NCBI GenBank assembly: GCA_019359125.1
Contig: JAHHHY010000007.1
Coordinates: 23,355 to 87,354, forward strand
Length of the DNA: 64,000 nucleotides
Reading direction: 5' to 3'
Source: Pleurocapsa minor GSE-CHR-MK 17-07R
GTDB lineage: Bacteria > Chloroflexota > Anaerolineae > Aggregatilineales > Phototrophicaceae
Under the pieces are notes generated by a model that saw only the letters and a list, made by a program, of their open reading frames with translations, did no database searches and was not told where the DNA came from. Made by a program: the position numbers and the translations under genes. Positions 50,509 to 60,975 of the stretch are shown in pieces (position 1 is the first letter of the stretch; each line of letters begins with the position of its first letter).

Positions 50509-52968
50509 TCACCCGAAACGGCGCACTGCGCCCGAACCGCTGGCCTCGATGCGGCGGCTGATAAAGGCCATAAAGTAGCTCACGATAAAGTACACGACGG
50601 TGATATACACGTAGGTTTCGCTTTGCGTGCCCACAAATTCGCTCTGCGCGGTGATCGACTTCGCCATGCCGGTCAGGTCCAGCAGGCCCACCAGCGCCAC
50701 CAGCGACGTATCCTTGAACAGCGCGATACACTGGCCCACCAGCGCCGGAATCACGGCGCGCAATGCCTGCGGCAGCGTGATGAACAGGGTGATCTGGATG
50801 CTGCCCATGCCCAGTGCACGCGCTGCTTCATCCTGGCCGGGCGGCACGCTTTGCAGGCCGCCGCGCACATTTTCCGCCAGATAGGCCGCGCTGAACAGCG
50901 TCAGGCCGACCATGGCGCGGATGGCATTCTCGACATTGGCCAGGCCGGGGTTGATCAGCGGCACCAGTAATTGCGCCATGAACAGCACGGTGATGAGCGG
51001 CACGCCGCGCACCAGCTCGATAAACAGCGTGCAGACCACGCGCACCAGTGGCAGCGAGCTGCGCCGCCCCAAGGCCAGCAGCACGCCCAGCGGGAAACTG
51101 GCCAGAATGGCGACGACCGTCAGCACCATCGTCAGCAGCAGGCCGCCCCAGCGGCGCGTCTCCACGATGCCAATGACGTTTTCCTGGGCCAGCGCGGGTA
51201 TCAGCCCCAGGCTGGAAGCAGCATTCAGCAGCAGCGGCACGATCAGGAACAATGCCAGCCAGATCAGGCTGCTGACGCCGAACCCGATCACCGATTCCCG
51301 AAACGAGAAACGCTGGCTGTTGATGTAGCCCTGGCGGGCAGCCAGCAGGCCAATCGTCATCCACACCAGCGAACCGAGGAGAATGCCGCTCACGTTGTCG
51401 CTGGTATCCCCGTGCAGCAGCACGACCTGCGCGATGCCAGTGAGCGCGACCGATGCAAACAGCGGCCTGCCCCATGACGCACGGTTCAGCGTGATGCCGG
51501 CGAAGAACATCCAGCCGACCCACGCGAACGAGGCAAACATGAAGGCAAAGTCGAGTGTGCTGTAGCCGTTCACGCCGTAAATCAGGACGAAAAACAGCGT
51601 CAGCACGACTGCCCACAAGGGGCCGACCAGCGCACGTGCCGGCGCGTGTGCCGACTGGTTGCGCGGGGCACGCGGGCGCAGCTGCACCAGCGCGTATCCG
51701 GCGCCATAGCCGACGGCCAGCAGCCCGATGAACGGAATCAGCCCGCGCCCCAGCAGCGCCAGAATCGGCCCGGCAAACAGGCTCATATAATCTGGCAGGC
51801 TGCGTTCGCCACGATACAGATTATCGGTCATGCTGATGAAGGGAATCTGCGAATCCTCAAACATCGGGCGGCCGCCGACCACGGTGAAGTCGTCGGTGAT
51901 GCGCACATATTCGTTATAGCCGGTGAAGTTGCGCTCCAGAATCGGCGGGATGCCGCGCACATCCAGAATGCCCACCGTCTCGCTGCCTTCCGGCAGGCTT
52001 TTCTCCAGCACGTACCAGCCATCGGCCGGCGCGACAAATTCGTAGACGGGATATTCAATCGGCTGGCCGCTGTTGGTGCGCTCCCCGGCCTGGGCGTCGC
52101 GCGCCTGGGCGATATCCAGCACCGCGCTGCTCACCTGGGCCAGCGTCGCCCCATCCAGGATCCGGATCGAGATTGATTCGGTATTCACCTGATAGGTCGC
52201 GGTGGTTTCCTCTGGCATGCTCAGGCCGTCGCGGCTGTCCTGGGCGGCGGCGCGCTGGCGTTCTGTCAGCGTGTCGCCCGCCAGCAGGGCATCCAGCCGG
52301 GCGATTTCTGCCTCGGTGCGGAAGCGCGCGCGGGCCGCGTTATACACGCCGCTGGCCGCCCGGTCCATGAAGCCAGACATCCCCACCAGGTCAGTATCGT
52401 TGAGCGCATCAAGCGCAATCTCAAAGCGGACGGTGTCGCCCTGGCGCGCCAGAAAGGCCGCACGCGGCTGTGGCAGTTCACTGATGGTGCCGCTTTGCAC
52501 CTCCACCGCGCCCACGGCCAGAAAGCTGGGCGGCGTGGAAAACAGCAGGGCGGACGCGGCGGGCACCACCATCATCGTCAGCACCAGCCCGATCAGGGCG
52601 GCCTGCACGAAACGGGACACGCGAATATAGGCATAGATGCTGTAGCCGAGGGCGAAGGCCACGAACAGCACGGCCAGGTTGACGCGCCACACCTGGTCGA
52701 TGGGGAACAGGCCCACCATCAGCAGGCGCAGGTTGCGCGTGATGACCAGCCAGTTCGCCTGGGCGATCACCCAGTTGGCCAGCGCCAGCGTGAATACCAC
52801 CAGCAGGATGGTGGTCACGATCGTCAGCACCGTGTCGAAGCGCGATTTGAACAGGTTTTCGCGCATCCAGGCCAGCGGCCCGCTGACGAGCATCGGAGCC
52901 GGGCGCGCAGGAATTTCCTCGTAAACGGTGCCAGTGGTGCGCGGGAAAAGGTCAGGAGCGGTCGTCAT
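50509..52968 (-). CDS. aapM: Amino-acid ABC permease, AapM-like, greatly enlarged
   Basis: This 819-residue protein starts at 52968 with AGGA 7 bp before it. The last ~230 residues are a standard polar-amino-acid permease: '[23 protein letters not shown]', '[22 protein letters not shown]' and the EAA loop '[26 protein letters not shown]'. Before it lie N-terminal helices, an extracytoplasmic segment of about 220 residues (about 145-370, with '[20 protein letters not shown]'), and more helices. Ordinary AapM proteins are about 380-400 residues, so this one is about twice the normal size. Confidence 0.88.
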   Translation of the reverse strand: MTTAPDLFPRTTGTVYEEIPARPAPMLVSGPLAWMRENLFKSRFDTVLTIVTTILLVVFTLALANWVIAQANWLVITRNLRLLMVGLFPIDQVWRVNLAVLFVAFALGYSIYAYIRVSRFVQAALIGLVLTMMVVPAASALLFSTPPSFLAVGAVEVQSGTISELPQPRAAFLARQGDTVRFEIALDALNDTDLVGMSGFMDRAASGVYNAARARFRTEAEIARLDALLAGDTLTERQRAAAQDSRDGLSMPEETTATYQVNTESISIRILDGATLAQVSSAVLDIAQARDAQAGERTNSGQPIEYPVYEFVAPADGWYVLEKSLPEGSETVGILDVRGIPPILERNFTGYNEYVRITDDFTVVGGRPMFEDSQIPFISMTDNLYRGERSLPDYMSLFAGPILALLGRGLIPFIGLLAVGYGAGYALVQLRPRAPRNQSAHAPARALVGPLWAVVLTLFFVLIYGVNGYSTLDFAFMFASFAWVGWMFFAGITLNRASWGRPLFASVALTGIAQVVLLHGDTSDNVSGILLGSLVWMTIGLLAARQGYINSQRFSFRESVIGFGVSSLIWLALFLIVPLLLNAASSLGLIPALAQENVIGIVETRRWGGLLLTMVLTVVAILASFPLGVLLALGRRSSLPLVRVVCTLFIELVRGVPLITVLFMAQLLVPLINPGLANVENAIRAMVGLTLFSAAYLAENVRGGLQSVPPGQDEAARALGMGSIQITLFITLPQALRAVIPALVGQCIALFKDTSLVALVGLLDLTGMAKSITAQSEFVGTQSETYVYITVVYFIVSYFMAFISRRIEASGSGAVRRFG

Positions 52969-52984
52969 CAGGGGTCCTTTTCCG

Positions 52985-54694
52985 TCACCGCGTCACAAGC
53001 TGGAAGCGGGCATTGATCCAGTTCATGATGCCAGAAATCACCAGGCTGAGCACCAGATACGTCACCATGACGATGATGATCGTGGTCACGCTCTGGCCGC
53101 TCTGGTTGCCCACGGTGAACATCACCTGATACACGTCGGCAAACGAGATCGCGACGGCCAGGCTGGAATTTTTGGCCAGGTTGAGATACTGATTGGTCAT
53201 CGGTGGGATAATCACGCGCAGCGCCTGCGGCAGGATAATCATGCGCAGCAGCTGGTTGTAGCTCAGCCCCAGCGCGCGCGCCGCCTCAAGCTGTCCACGC
53301 GGCACCGCCAGGATGCCTGCGCGCACAATTTCGGCGATGAAGGCTGCTGTGTAGATGACCAGCGCCAGCAGCAGCGCCACGTATTCGGGCGACAGCGTAT
53401 CGCCGGACCCCATACGCAGGCCCTGCCGCTCTGGCAGCACGATTTCCAGCGGGGCCGTCGCGTAGGCCAGCGCCTGTTCGCGGGTCATCAGGTCTTCTTC
53501 CAGCGCCTGCGCGACCGGCATTTCGATCAGCGCGCCGTCCTGCTGCACGATGATCGTCGCCGGAACAGGCTCGGACGACACGATCACCCAGCCGACCACG
53601 GTGAAGATCACGGCGGCCAGCACGGCGATGCGCACGCGCGGATACGGCTTGCCCGTCATTTCGGTCTGGCGGCGCAGATAGAAAAAGATGGCCACCGCGA
53701 AGCCCAGCCCGATGGTGATGAACGCGGCCCATTCGGCAAAGCGGCCAGTGGCCCAGATTTCCGGATACGTCAGCCCGCGATTATTCAGCCAGATGATCGG
53801 GCGCGTCTCAAAGCGCAGACCGCCGTTCGGCAGCACGCCGAAGTAATAGACCGCCAGCCCGGCGGCGACACCAGCCAGCACGGCCAGCGCCGCGTCGCGG
53901 GCCTCATCTTTCATGAATACCAGAATGGCGGCCAGCCCGCCGCCCACGGCCAGCGCCGCGACCAGGAAACGCACGTCCAGCAGCGCGCCCAGGCCGTTCA
54001 ATTCACCCCAGGTATCCGGATTGGCGCCCCCCAGCGTATGCAGCACGATCAGCGTGACCAGCGCGCTGGCAAACAGCGTCCACCAGAACTGGCGTTTAGC
54101 GGCGTCGGCCCGGCGCAGCCAGACCCACATCCCCAGCGCGATTACGCCGAGCAGGATCCAACTGGTGGGTAGCGTGGCGATGGCCTCCTGCGGAAAAGTC
54201 AGGCTGTCGCGCAGCTGTGGCAGCGAGAGCACCACCACGAAAAACATCACAAAGATGACGACCAGCAGGGGGGAATTACGCAGGATTTCGACGAAGAAGC
54301 GGGTGATATTTTGCAGCAGCCAGTTGCGGCTGAGCAGCAGGATGCCGGCCAGGATGCCCAGCAGCGTCGCGCCCACCAGCCCGGCAAGCACCACGCTCAG
54401 CGTGTTTTCCAGGCCGACGCGAAAGGCCTCCCAGTACGAGTCGTTCGCGCTGTAGTCGCCCGCGCCGCCAATCTCGAAACCGGCACGGTTCTGCATAAAT
54501 TCGAGGTTGGGATTGAGGTTGTTGGCTTCCAGCGCCGAAAGGATATTGTTCCACACCTGTGCCAGCAGGAACACCAGCAGGGCCAGAAACACCAGCTGCC
54601 CGACGACACGCAGGAAGCGGATATCTGTCAGCAGGCTGAGCGCACGTTGCAGTACTGGTTTTTTCGCGCCAGAAGCGGCGTCGGCGGTTCGCAT
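52985..54694 (-). CDS. aapQ: Amino-acid ABC permease, AapQ-like
   Basis: A 569-residue permease; AGGAG precedes the ATG at 54694. The N-terminal part has the AapQ/BztB pattern 'LEFMQNRAGFEIGG...YWEAFRVGLENTLSVVLAGLVGATLLG'. Then comes 'FFVEILRNSPLLVVIFVMFFVV', a middle region with extra helices, and the C-terminal core with 'AFIAEIVRAGILAVPRGQLEAARALGLSYNQLLRMIILPQALR' (EAA loop). It pairs with the AapM-like protein. No periplasmic binding-protein gene (aapJ) is found upstream. Confidence 0.88.
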   Translation of the reverse strand: MRTADAASGAKKPVLQRALSLLTDIRFLRVVGQLVFLALLVFLLAQVWNNILSALEANNLNPNLEFMQNRAGFEIGGAGDYSANDSYWEAFRVGLENTLSVVLAGLVGATLLGILAGILLLSRNWLLQNITRFFVEILRNSPLLVVIFVMFFVVVLSLPQLRDSLTFPQEAIATLPTSWILLGVIALGMWVWLRRADAAKRQFWWTLFASALVTLIVLHTLGGANPDTWGELNGLGALLDVRFLVAALAVGGGLAAILVFMKDEARDAALAVLAGVAAGLAVYYFGVLPNGGLRFETRPIIWLNNRGLTYPEIWATGRFAEWAAFITIGLGFAVAIFFYLRRQTEMTGKPYPRVRIAVLAAVIFTVVGWVIVSSEPVPATIIVQQDGALIEMPVAQALEEDLMTREQALAYATAPLEIVLPERQGLRMGSGDTLSPEYVALLLALVIYTAAFIAEIVRAGILAVPRGQLEAARALGLSYNQLLRMIILPQALRVIIPPMTNQYLNLAKNSSLAVAISFADVYQVMFTVGNQSGQSVTTIIIVMVTYLVLSLVISGIMNWINARFQLVTR

Positions 54695-54834
54695 GCACGC
54701 GCTCCTGTAAGGGATAATAAGCGTTCAGAATAACGATGCACTAGGATAGACGAATACGGGGTGGGGCGCAAAAACTGTGCGAGGTTTTGAGAGGGTTCGC
54801 GCCAGATCCATCTAATGCCACCGCATTGGGCGGC

Positions 54835-55689
54835 TCATTTCCCGTGTTCGATCTGGCGCACGGCCAGCCAGAAGCACAGCGGAATCAGCAGCAGGGGCAG
54901 CACCAGCGGTGGCACCAGCTCCACCAGCAGGCGAATTTCTGTGGGCCACGGGGGAATCCGAATCAGATTGATGGCCGCAATATAGCCCACCCCCAGCAGC
55001 GCGGTCGTCATGATGGCGGCCCCGCGCAGCCTGACGGTGGTGCCCACCAGCACGCCAAAGGCGGCCATCAGCGCGCATTCCAGCGGGATGCGCACCACCG
55101 AAATGACCAGCGCCGCGCTGATCGCGATGCGCGACAGCACTGGCTGTTCATTGGTGCCCACCCAGTTGTCGAACAGGATGACGAGCAGCGGCAGCGTGGT
55201 CAGCGCGGCGGCGAACATCACCATGCTGATATTTTCCACATTGCGCCACACCCCGGCCGCCGCCTTGCTGTACATGATGTGATGCAGCGGGCGCGGGCAC
55301 AGGCGCAGCAGATCGAGCGAGTCGTTGCGCACTTCGTCCAGCACGCTCATCGAGGTCATCGAGCCGATGCGAAACAGGGATTGCACGTGCAGTACGAAGG
55401 CCACCGGCAGCACCACCAGCGAGACGGTCGCGGCGGGCATGAACACGGTCAGCAGAAAGGGCAGCGCGATCGACAGCACCAGCAGGATCAGCTGATAGCC
55501 GACATAGCGGCCCAGCAGCCAGAAATCAGGCGGCATCAGCTTCCAGTAAATGCCCAGCTGACGGCGCACGATCGGGTTTGAGCGGCGCGCCCATTCCGGC
55601 CAGGCGCGATCCAGCTCGCGCGGCATTGTCATCACCGGGACGGGGGGCGGGTTTGGTTGTGTCATGAGGGTTTTGGGCTGTGCATTCAT
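54835..55689 (-). CDS. Multi-helix membrane protein, ABC-2-permease-like
   Basis: This 284-residue protein has a cytoplasmic N-terminal stretch ('ELDRAWPEWARRSNPIVRRQLG') followed by about six helices. The arrangement 'VLDEVRNDSLDLLRLCPRPLHHIMYSKAAAGVWRNVEN' resembles the coupling segment of ABC-2 permeases. No ATPase gene is next to it. A second in-frame Met (residue 9) could be the start. The separation from the aap genes (about 140 bp) leaves co-transcription open. Function is not known. Confidence 0.75.
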   Translation of the reverse strand: MNAQPKTLMTQPNPPPVPVMTMPRELDRAWPEWARRSNPIVRRQLGIYWKLMPPDFWLLGRYVGYQLILLVLSIALPFLLTVFMPAATVSLVVLPVAFVLHVQSLFRIGSMTSMSVLDEVRNDSLDLLRLCPRPLHHIMYSKAAAGVWRNVENISMVMFAAALTTLPLLVILFDNWVGTNEQPVLSRIAISAALVISVVRIPLECALMAAFGVLVGTTVRLRGAAIMTTALLGVGYIAAINLIRIPPWPTEIRLLVELVPPLVLPLLLIPLCFWLAVRQIEHGK

Positions 55690-55848
55690 AGCGATAGTAT
55701 GCGTTATGGGCGGGTTTTGTTCAAAAGTGGTTGCCTCACGCGAAGATGATGCCGATGAGTTTGCCCTATAGCACAGCGGACGCCTTTATGTTTTCACTGG
55801 CCCCGTGGCATAATGCAGCGCAATGACGACACATGCAGAAGCCTCCCT

Positions 55849-57819
55849 ATGAGCCTGTTTACGCCCGCCCAGCAGCGCACGCTAAGTCTTGTCTGTGACA
55901 CCCTGGTTCCGCATCTGGACGCGCCAGACTCGCCGCTCTATCGCGTCTCTGCGTCGGATACCGGGCTGGCCGACGCGCTGGCGGCGGCGCTGGAGCGCGT
56001 CGCTGACCAGGCCGACAAGCTGGCGCTGCGCGCCTTTCTCATGCTGATCGAGACGGCTCCGTTTAACGCGCTGGCCTGTGGCATCCCGCGTGCCTTCTCG
56101 GCTATGACCGGGGACCAGCGCGAACATCTGCTGCGCGCCTGCGCCCACAGCCAGATTCCCCAGGCGCGCCAGCTGTTCCAGAGCCTGAAACGCCTCGGCC
56201 TGTTCATCTTTTACAGCGCCGCCGATGCCGATAACCACAATCCGGCCTGGCCCGCCATCCACTATCGCATCCCGGATTTTCAGACCGCGCCCAGGCCGTC
56301 GCCCCTGACGACACTAACGGTGACGCCGGGCATGCGCCTGAGCTGTGACGCGCTGGTGATCGGCAGCGGGGCGGGCGGCGGTGTGGCCGCGGCAGAGCTG
56401 GCGGCCGCCGGACTCGACGTGCTGGTGATCGAGAAGGGTGAAAGCCGCGCCGACCACGAATTCAATGGTCGCGAGCTGGATGCCACCGAAAAGTTATACG
56501 AGAAGCACGGCGCGCTGACCACCCGCGACAAAGGCATCGTCGTGCTGGCGGGCAGCACGCTGGGCGGCGGCACCACCATCAACTGGACCGGGTCGCTGCG
56601 CACGCCCGATTACGTGCTGCGCGAATGGGCCAGCCACGGACTGACAGAAGCGACGACGCCCGCGTATCAGGCCAGCCTGGATGCTGTGTTTGCGCGTCTG
56701 AACATTGACTATACGCCTGCCGCCACCCCGCAGAATCAGATGCTGGAGCGCGGTTGCGCGGCGCTGGGCTATGACTGCGCGCCGATTCCGCGCAATGCGG
56801 TCGGCTGCGAGGACTGCGGCTTCTGCAATTTTGGCTGCGCGTTCGGACAGAAGCAGAGCATCGCCAAAACATTCCTGGCCGATGCTGCTGCGAACGGGGC
56901 GCGCTTTCTGGTGCGTGCTGATGCCCGCCGCATCCTGATTGAAAATGGGACGGCGGTCGGCGCGCTGGTGGAGGCACGCGATGGCGACGGCCGCATCTAT
57001 ACGCTCGAGATTCGCGCAAAGCTGGTGATCGCCGCGGGCGGGGCGCTCAATACCCCGGCACTGCTGCTGCGTTCCGGTCTGGCCAGCCCGCAGATCGGCG
57101 CGAACCTGCGCCTGCATCCGACGACCGTCGTGTTCGGCGTGTTCGATGATGTCGTGCGCGGCTGGCAGGGCGCGCCGATGACGCGCGTCTCCAGCGAATT
57201 CGCCAATCTGGATGGCGACGGCTATGGCGTGCGACTGGAATGTGCGCCGGTGCATCCGGGCATCGCCGCGCTCAGCGTGCCGTGGGAAAGCGGCCGCCAG
57301 CACAAAGACGTAATGGCCGGGCTGGAGCACCTGTCGAATATCATCATCCTCTCGCGTGACCGCTACGGCGGCCGCGTGCGTATCGACAAGGCGGGCGGCC
57401 TGCTGATCGACTACGCGCTGCACCCATATGACGCGGGGCATCTGCGGCGCGGCATCGTCGAGGCGCTGCGCGTGCTGGATGCGGCGGGTGCCAACAGCCT
57501 GAGCGTGCCGCACATCCGCAGCAAGCCGTATGTCCGGGGCAGGTCGGGCGCGCTGGCGGAGTTTCTGGAGGCTGTCGAACGGGCGCCGATGGGATCGAAT
57601 CAGTTTGGCCTGTTCAGCGCGCATCAGATGGGCTCGTGCCGCATCGGCCCCACGCGCGCGACGGGCGCTTTGCAGCCGAATGGCGAGGTATACGACGTGA
57701 AGAACTGTTATGTGCTGGACGCCAGCGCCATGCCGACGTGCAGCGGCGTCAATCCGATGATGAGCATCATGGGGCTGGCGCATTATCTGGCCCAGGGCAT
57801 CAAGGCGGCGCACGCATGA
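55849..57819 (+). CDS. GMC-family FAD oxidoreductase
   Basis: ATG 55849 (MSLFTPAQQRTLSLVCDTL) gives 656 residues; the 12 upstream codons in the track are dropped. An N-terminal helical region of about 160 residues precedes the FAD site 'VIGSGAGGGVAAAELAAAGLDVLVIEKGE'. 'AGSTLGGGTTINWTGSLRTPD' and a C-terminal 'HQMGSCRIG' with 'VLDASAMPTCSGVNPMMSI' complete the GMC pattern, resembling long-chain alcohol oxidases. A Cys cluster (CEDCGFCNFGC) follows the FAD domain and could bind metal. Its TGA overlaps the lspA start. Confidence 0.92.
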   Translation: MSLFTPAQQRTLSLVCDTLVPHLDAPDSPLYRVSASDTGLADALAAALERVADQADKLALRAFLMLIETAPFNALACGIPRAFSAMTGDQREHLLRACAHSQIPQARQLFQSLKRLGLFIFYSAADADNHNPAWPAIHYRIPDFQTAPRPSPLTTLTVTPGMRLSCDALVIGSGAGGGVAAAELAAAGLDVLVIEKGESRADHEFNGRELDATEKLYEKHGALTTRDKGIVVLAGSTLGGGTTINWTGSLRTPDYVLREWASHGLTEATTPAYQASLDAVFARLNIDYTPAATPQNQMLERGCAALGYDCAPIPRNAVGCEDCGFCNFGCAFGQKQSIAKTFLADAAANGARFLVRADARRILIENGTAVGALVEARDGDGRIYTLEIRAKLVIAAGGALNTPALLLRSGLASPQIGANLRLHPTTVVFGVFDDVVRGWQGAPMTRVSSEFANLDGDGYGVRLECAPVHPGIAALSVPWESGRQHKDVMAGLEHLSNIIILSRDRYGGRVRIDKAGGLLIDYALHPYDAGHLRRGIVEALRVLDAAGANSLSVPHIRSKPYVRGRSGALAEFLEAVERAPMGSNQFGLFSAHQMGSCRIGPTRATGALQPNGEVYDVKNCYVLDASAMPTCSGVNPMMSIMGLAHYLAQGIKAAHA

Positions 57820-58376
57820 AAAGCCCGATTAGCCTGAACGACCGCCTGCGCAGCTACGCGCTGCTGTTTCCGTTGGCCATTGGCGTGCTGCTGATCGACC
57901 AGCTCACCAAGTCGGCTGTCATGCGCAGCATGCGCCTGGGCGAAAGCATCTCGATCATCGACCCGGTGTTTTCGATCACCTACAGCGAGAATACCGGATC
58001 GGCATTTGGGCTGCTGCCACAGGCCGGCAGCGTGTTTCTGGTGCTGGCGGTGATCATCTGCACCCTGATGCTGATCTTCTATCCGCGTATCGACCGGTCG
58101 CTGGTGCTCACGCGCATCGGCGTGGCGCTGGTGCTGGGCGGCGCGCTGGGCAATGCCTACGACCGGGCGACCATTGGTGCGGTGATCGACTTCATCCATT
58201 ACACGCTGCCCAATGTCATCTCGAATGTCTCCAATCTGGCCGACCATGCGATTGTCGGCGGGGTCATCCTCATCCTGATCGACAGCTGGATCACCGAGCC
58301 GCGTCGCAGGGCGAAGGAGAAAGCGCAGGCCGAGTCCATGTCTCCCGCGGATGCGCCGCCGACGGAGGGTGCATGA
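57816..58376 (+). CDS. lspA: Lipoprotein signal peptidase (signal peptidase II)
   Basis: The track ORF begins at 57636 inside the GMC gene; ATG 57816 in the ATGA overlap gives 186 residues. Four helices are visible. The conserved blocks are 'YSENTGSAFGLL', 'VLGGALGNAYDRATIGAVIDFI' with the first catalytic Asp, and 'VSNLADHAIVGGVILI' with the second. It cleaves signal peptides of lipid-modified prolipoproteins, such as the one at 36473. A charged tail extends past the last helix. The 3' end overlaps the esterase gene by 4 bp. Confidence 0.94.
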   Translation: MKSPISLNDRLRSYALLFPLAIGVLLIDQLTKSAVMRSMRLGESISIIDPVFSITYSENTGSAFGLLPQAGSVFLVLAVIICTLMLIFYPRIDRSLVLTRIGVALVLGGALGNAYDRATIGAVIDFIHYTLPNVISNVSNLADHAIVGGVILILIDSWITEPRRRAKEKAQAESMSPADAPPTEGA

Positions 58377-59176
58377 CCGTCCGGCCGATCATGCGCGGCG
58401 GCGGGACGTTGTTCTGGCGCGGCGGGACGGCCATCGGCGTGCTGGGGCTGCATGGCTTCACCGCGACGCCATCGGAAATAGGCTGGCTGGGGGCCGACCT
58501 GCATGGCGCGGGGCATACCGTACTGCTGCCGCGCCTGTTTGCCCACGGCACCGACCCGCGCGATATGGCGCGCGCCCGCTGGAAAGACTGGCTGGCCTCG
58601 GCCTGTGACGGGCTGGCGGTGCTGTCCGCCAGCTGTGAGCGCGTGATCGTGGTCGGGCACTCGATGGGCGGGATGCTGGCCATGCTGCTGGCCGCCCATG
58701 CCCAGCCGCAGGACAGGCTGGCGGGCGCGGCGGTGCTGGCGTCACCGATTCCGCTGCCTGATGCGCTGCTGCGGACGACCCGGCTGGGCAAGCGACTGCG
58801 TCCGTATACGCAGCAGCCGGACACCAGCGATCTGGGTGAAGTGGTGCGTGAGGAACAGGGCCGCCGGGGCGATCCGGTCGTCGGGCGTGTGCGCTATGAC
58901 CTGTGGAGCACGTCCGCGCTGGAACAGCTCGTGCTGCTGAGTAAAGCCGCCGATGCCGCCCTGCCGCAGGTGAGTCTGCCATTGCTGCTGCTGTACAGCA
59001 CGCGGGACGAGACAGCGCCAGCGGTATTTGGCGAGCGCATCGCCGCCCGCGCTGCAACTTCTGACATCACCCTGCGTATATCAGACTACAGGGGACATAT
59101 TGTCACCCAGGATCGCGCCCGTGATGCGGTATTTGCGGAAGTGCGCGAATTTGTCACTCATGCCGCTGGCAGGTGA
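58373..59176 (+). CDS. Alpha/beta hydrolase (carboxylesterase/monoacylglycerol lipase type)
   Basis: A 267-residue esterase. The oxyanion region is 'VLGLHGFTATPSEIGWLGADL', the nucleophile elbow 'VVGHSMGGMLAML' holds the catalytic Ser, and the C-terminal 'YSTRDETAP' and 'DYRGHIVTQD' supply the Asp and His. This layout is that of Est30-type carboxylesterases. It overlaps lspA by 4 bp and may act on lipids, but no substrate is shown. Confidence 0.9.
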   Translation: MTVRPIMRGGGTLFWRGGTAIGVLGLHGFTATPSEIGWLGADLHGAGHTVLLPRLFAHGTDPRDMARARWKDWLASACDGLAVLSASCERVIVVGHSMGGMLAMLLAAHAQPQDRLAGAAVLASPIPLPDALLRTTRLGKRLRPYTQQPDTSDLGEVVREEQGRRGDPVVGRVRYDLWSTSALEQLVLLSKAADAALPQVSLPLLLLYSTRDETAPAVFGERIAARAATSDITLRISDYRGHIVTQDRARDAVFAEVREFVTHAAGR

Positions 59177-59206
59177 AATGGCCTTAACAGGCGAGGTAAA
59201 AACCCT

Positions 59207-59545
59207 ATGAAAGCTCTCGATGGTGTCATCGATCAGGCGCTGCTGACCTGGAAACTGTTTTTCGACGCGCGCGTGCCCATTCACGCCAAGCTGGTGCTGG
59301 TGCTGGCCGCGGTCTATGTGATTTCGCCCATCGACCTGGTGCCCGATATCATCCCGATTCTGACCCAGCTGGATGACCTCGGCATCCTGGTGGCCAGCGT
59401 GAAGTTCATGGAAATGCTGGCGCCCGACTATGTCGTCAGCGAGCACAAGGCGGGCATTGAGCGCCGCCGCGCCGGCAAGGACGCCGAAGTGGTGGACGCG
59501 CCCGGCTTCCGCAATATGGACGAGGAAAAGCCGAAGAATCACTAG
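59207..59545 (+). CDS. DUF1232 (YkvA-type) membrane protein
   Basis: A 112-residue protein with the DUF1232 core 'IHAKLVLVLAAVYVISPIDLVPDIIPILTQLDDLGILVASVKF', a short pair of hydrophobic segments with the SPIDLVPD turn. GGCGAGG lies before the ATG. It is the last gene of the GMC-lspA-esterase group. The function of the family is unknown; membrane association is expected. Confidence 0.88.
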   Translation: MKALDGVIDQALLTWKLFFDARVPIHAKLVLVLAAVYVISPIDLVPDIIPILTQLDDLGILVASVKFMEMLAPDYVVSEHKAGIERRRAGKDAEVVDAPGFRNMDEEKPKNH

Positions 59546-59599
59546 TTCCCACGCGATATTCAGGCGCAAGGCGTACACTCAGCCCCATACGAAAACAAA

Positions 59600-59632
59600 C
59601 AGCCCCTCGCAGGCATGCCTGCCGAGGGGCTG
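59600..59632. terminator. Palindromic terminator with GGCATGCC core
   Basis: CAGCCCCTCG (59600-59609) pairs with CGAGGGGCTG (59623-59632) around a centre containing GGCATGCC, with TTTGT on the plus side and T-rich sequence on the minus side. It lies between convergent genes and belongs to the palindrome family seen at 36261 and 39362. Confidence 0.75.
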
Positions 59633-59663
59633 TTTGTAAGGGGGGGGAGGGAAGGAATCGAAG

Positions 59664-60791
<1,128 letters not shown>

Positions 60792-60915
60792 GATACCTGT
60801 CCGTTTACTCGTGCTGCCCGACGTCATGCCATTCATTGTGAGCCACAAAAGTTAGCTGTGCATTGGTGAACTGTAAAATCTCACTTTACAGATTCTTCCC
60901 GTGCTGAGGGGAAAT

Positions 60916-60952
60916 AAAACGGGGACTGACGAATCATCAGCCCCCGTTTTTA
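60916..60952. terminator. Terminator downstream of ftsH
   Basis: AAAACGGGGACTGA pairs with TCAGCCCCCGTTTT around a short loop, with A- and T-runs on both sides. It can end the minus-strand ftsH transcript. Confidence 0.8.
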
Positions 60953-60975
60953 TGCGATTTTTACACGCGCCTGGA

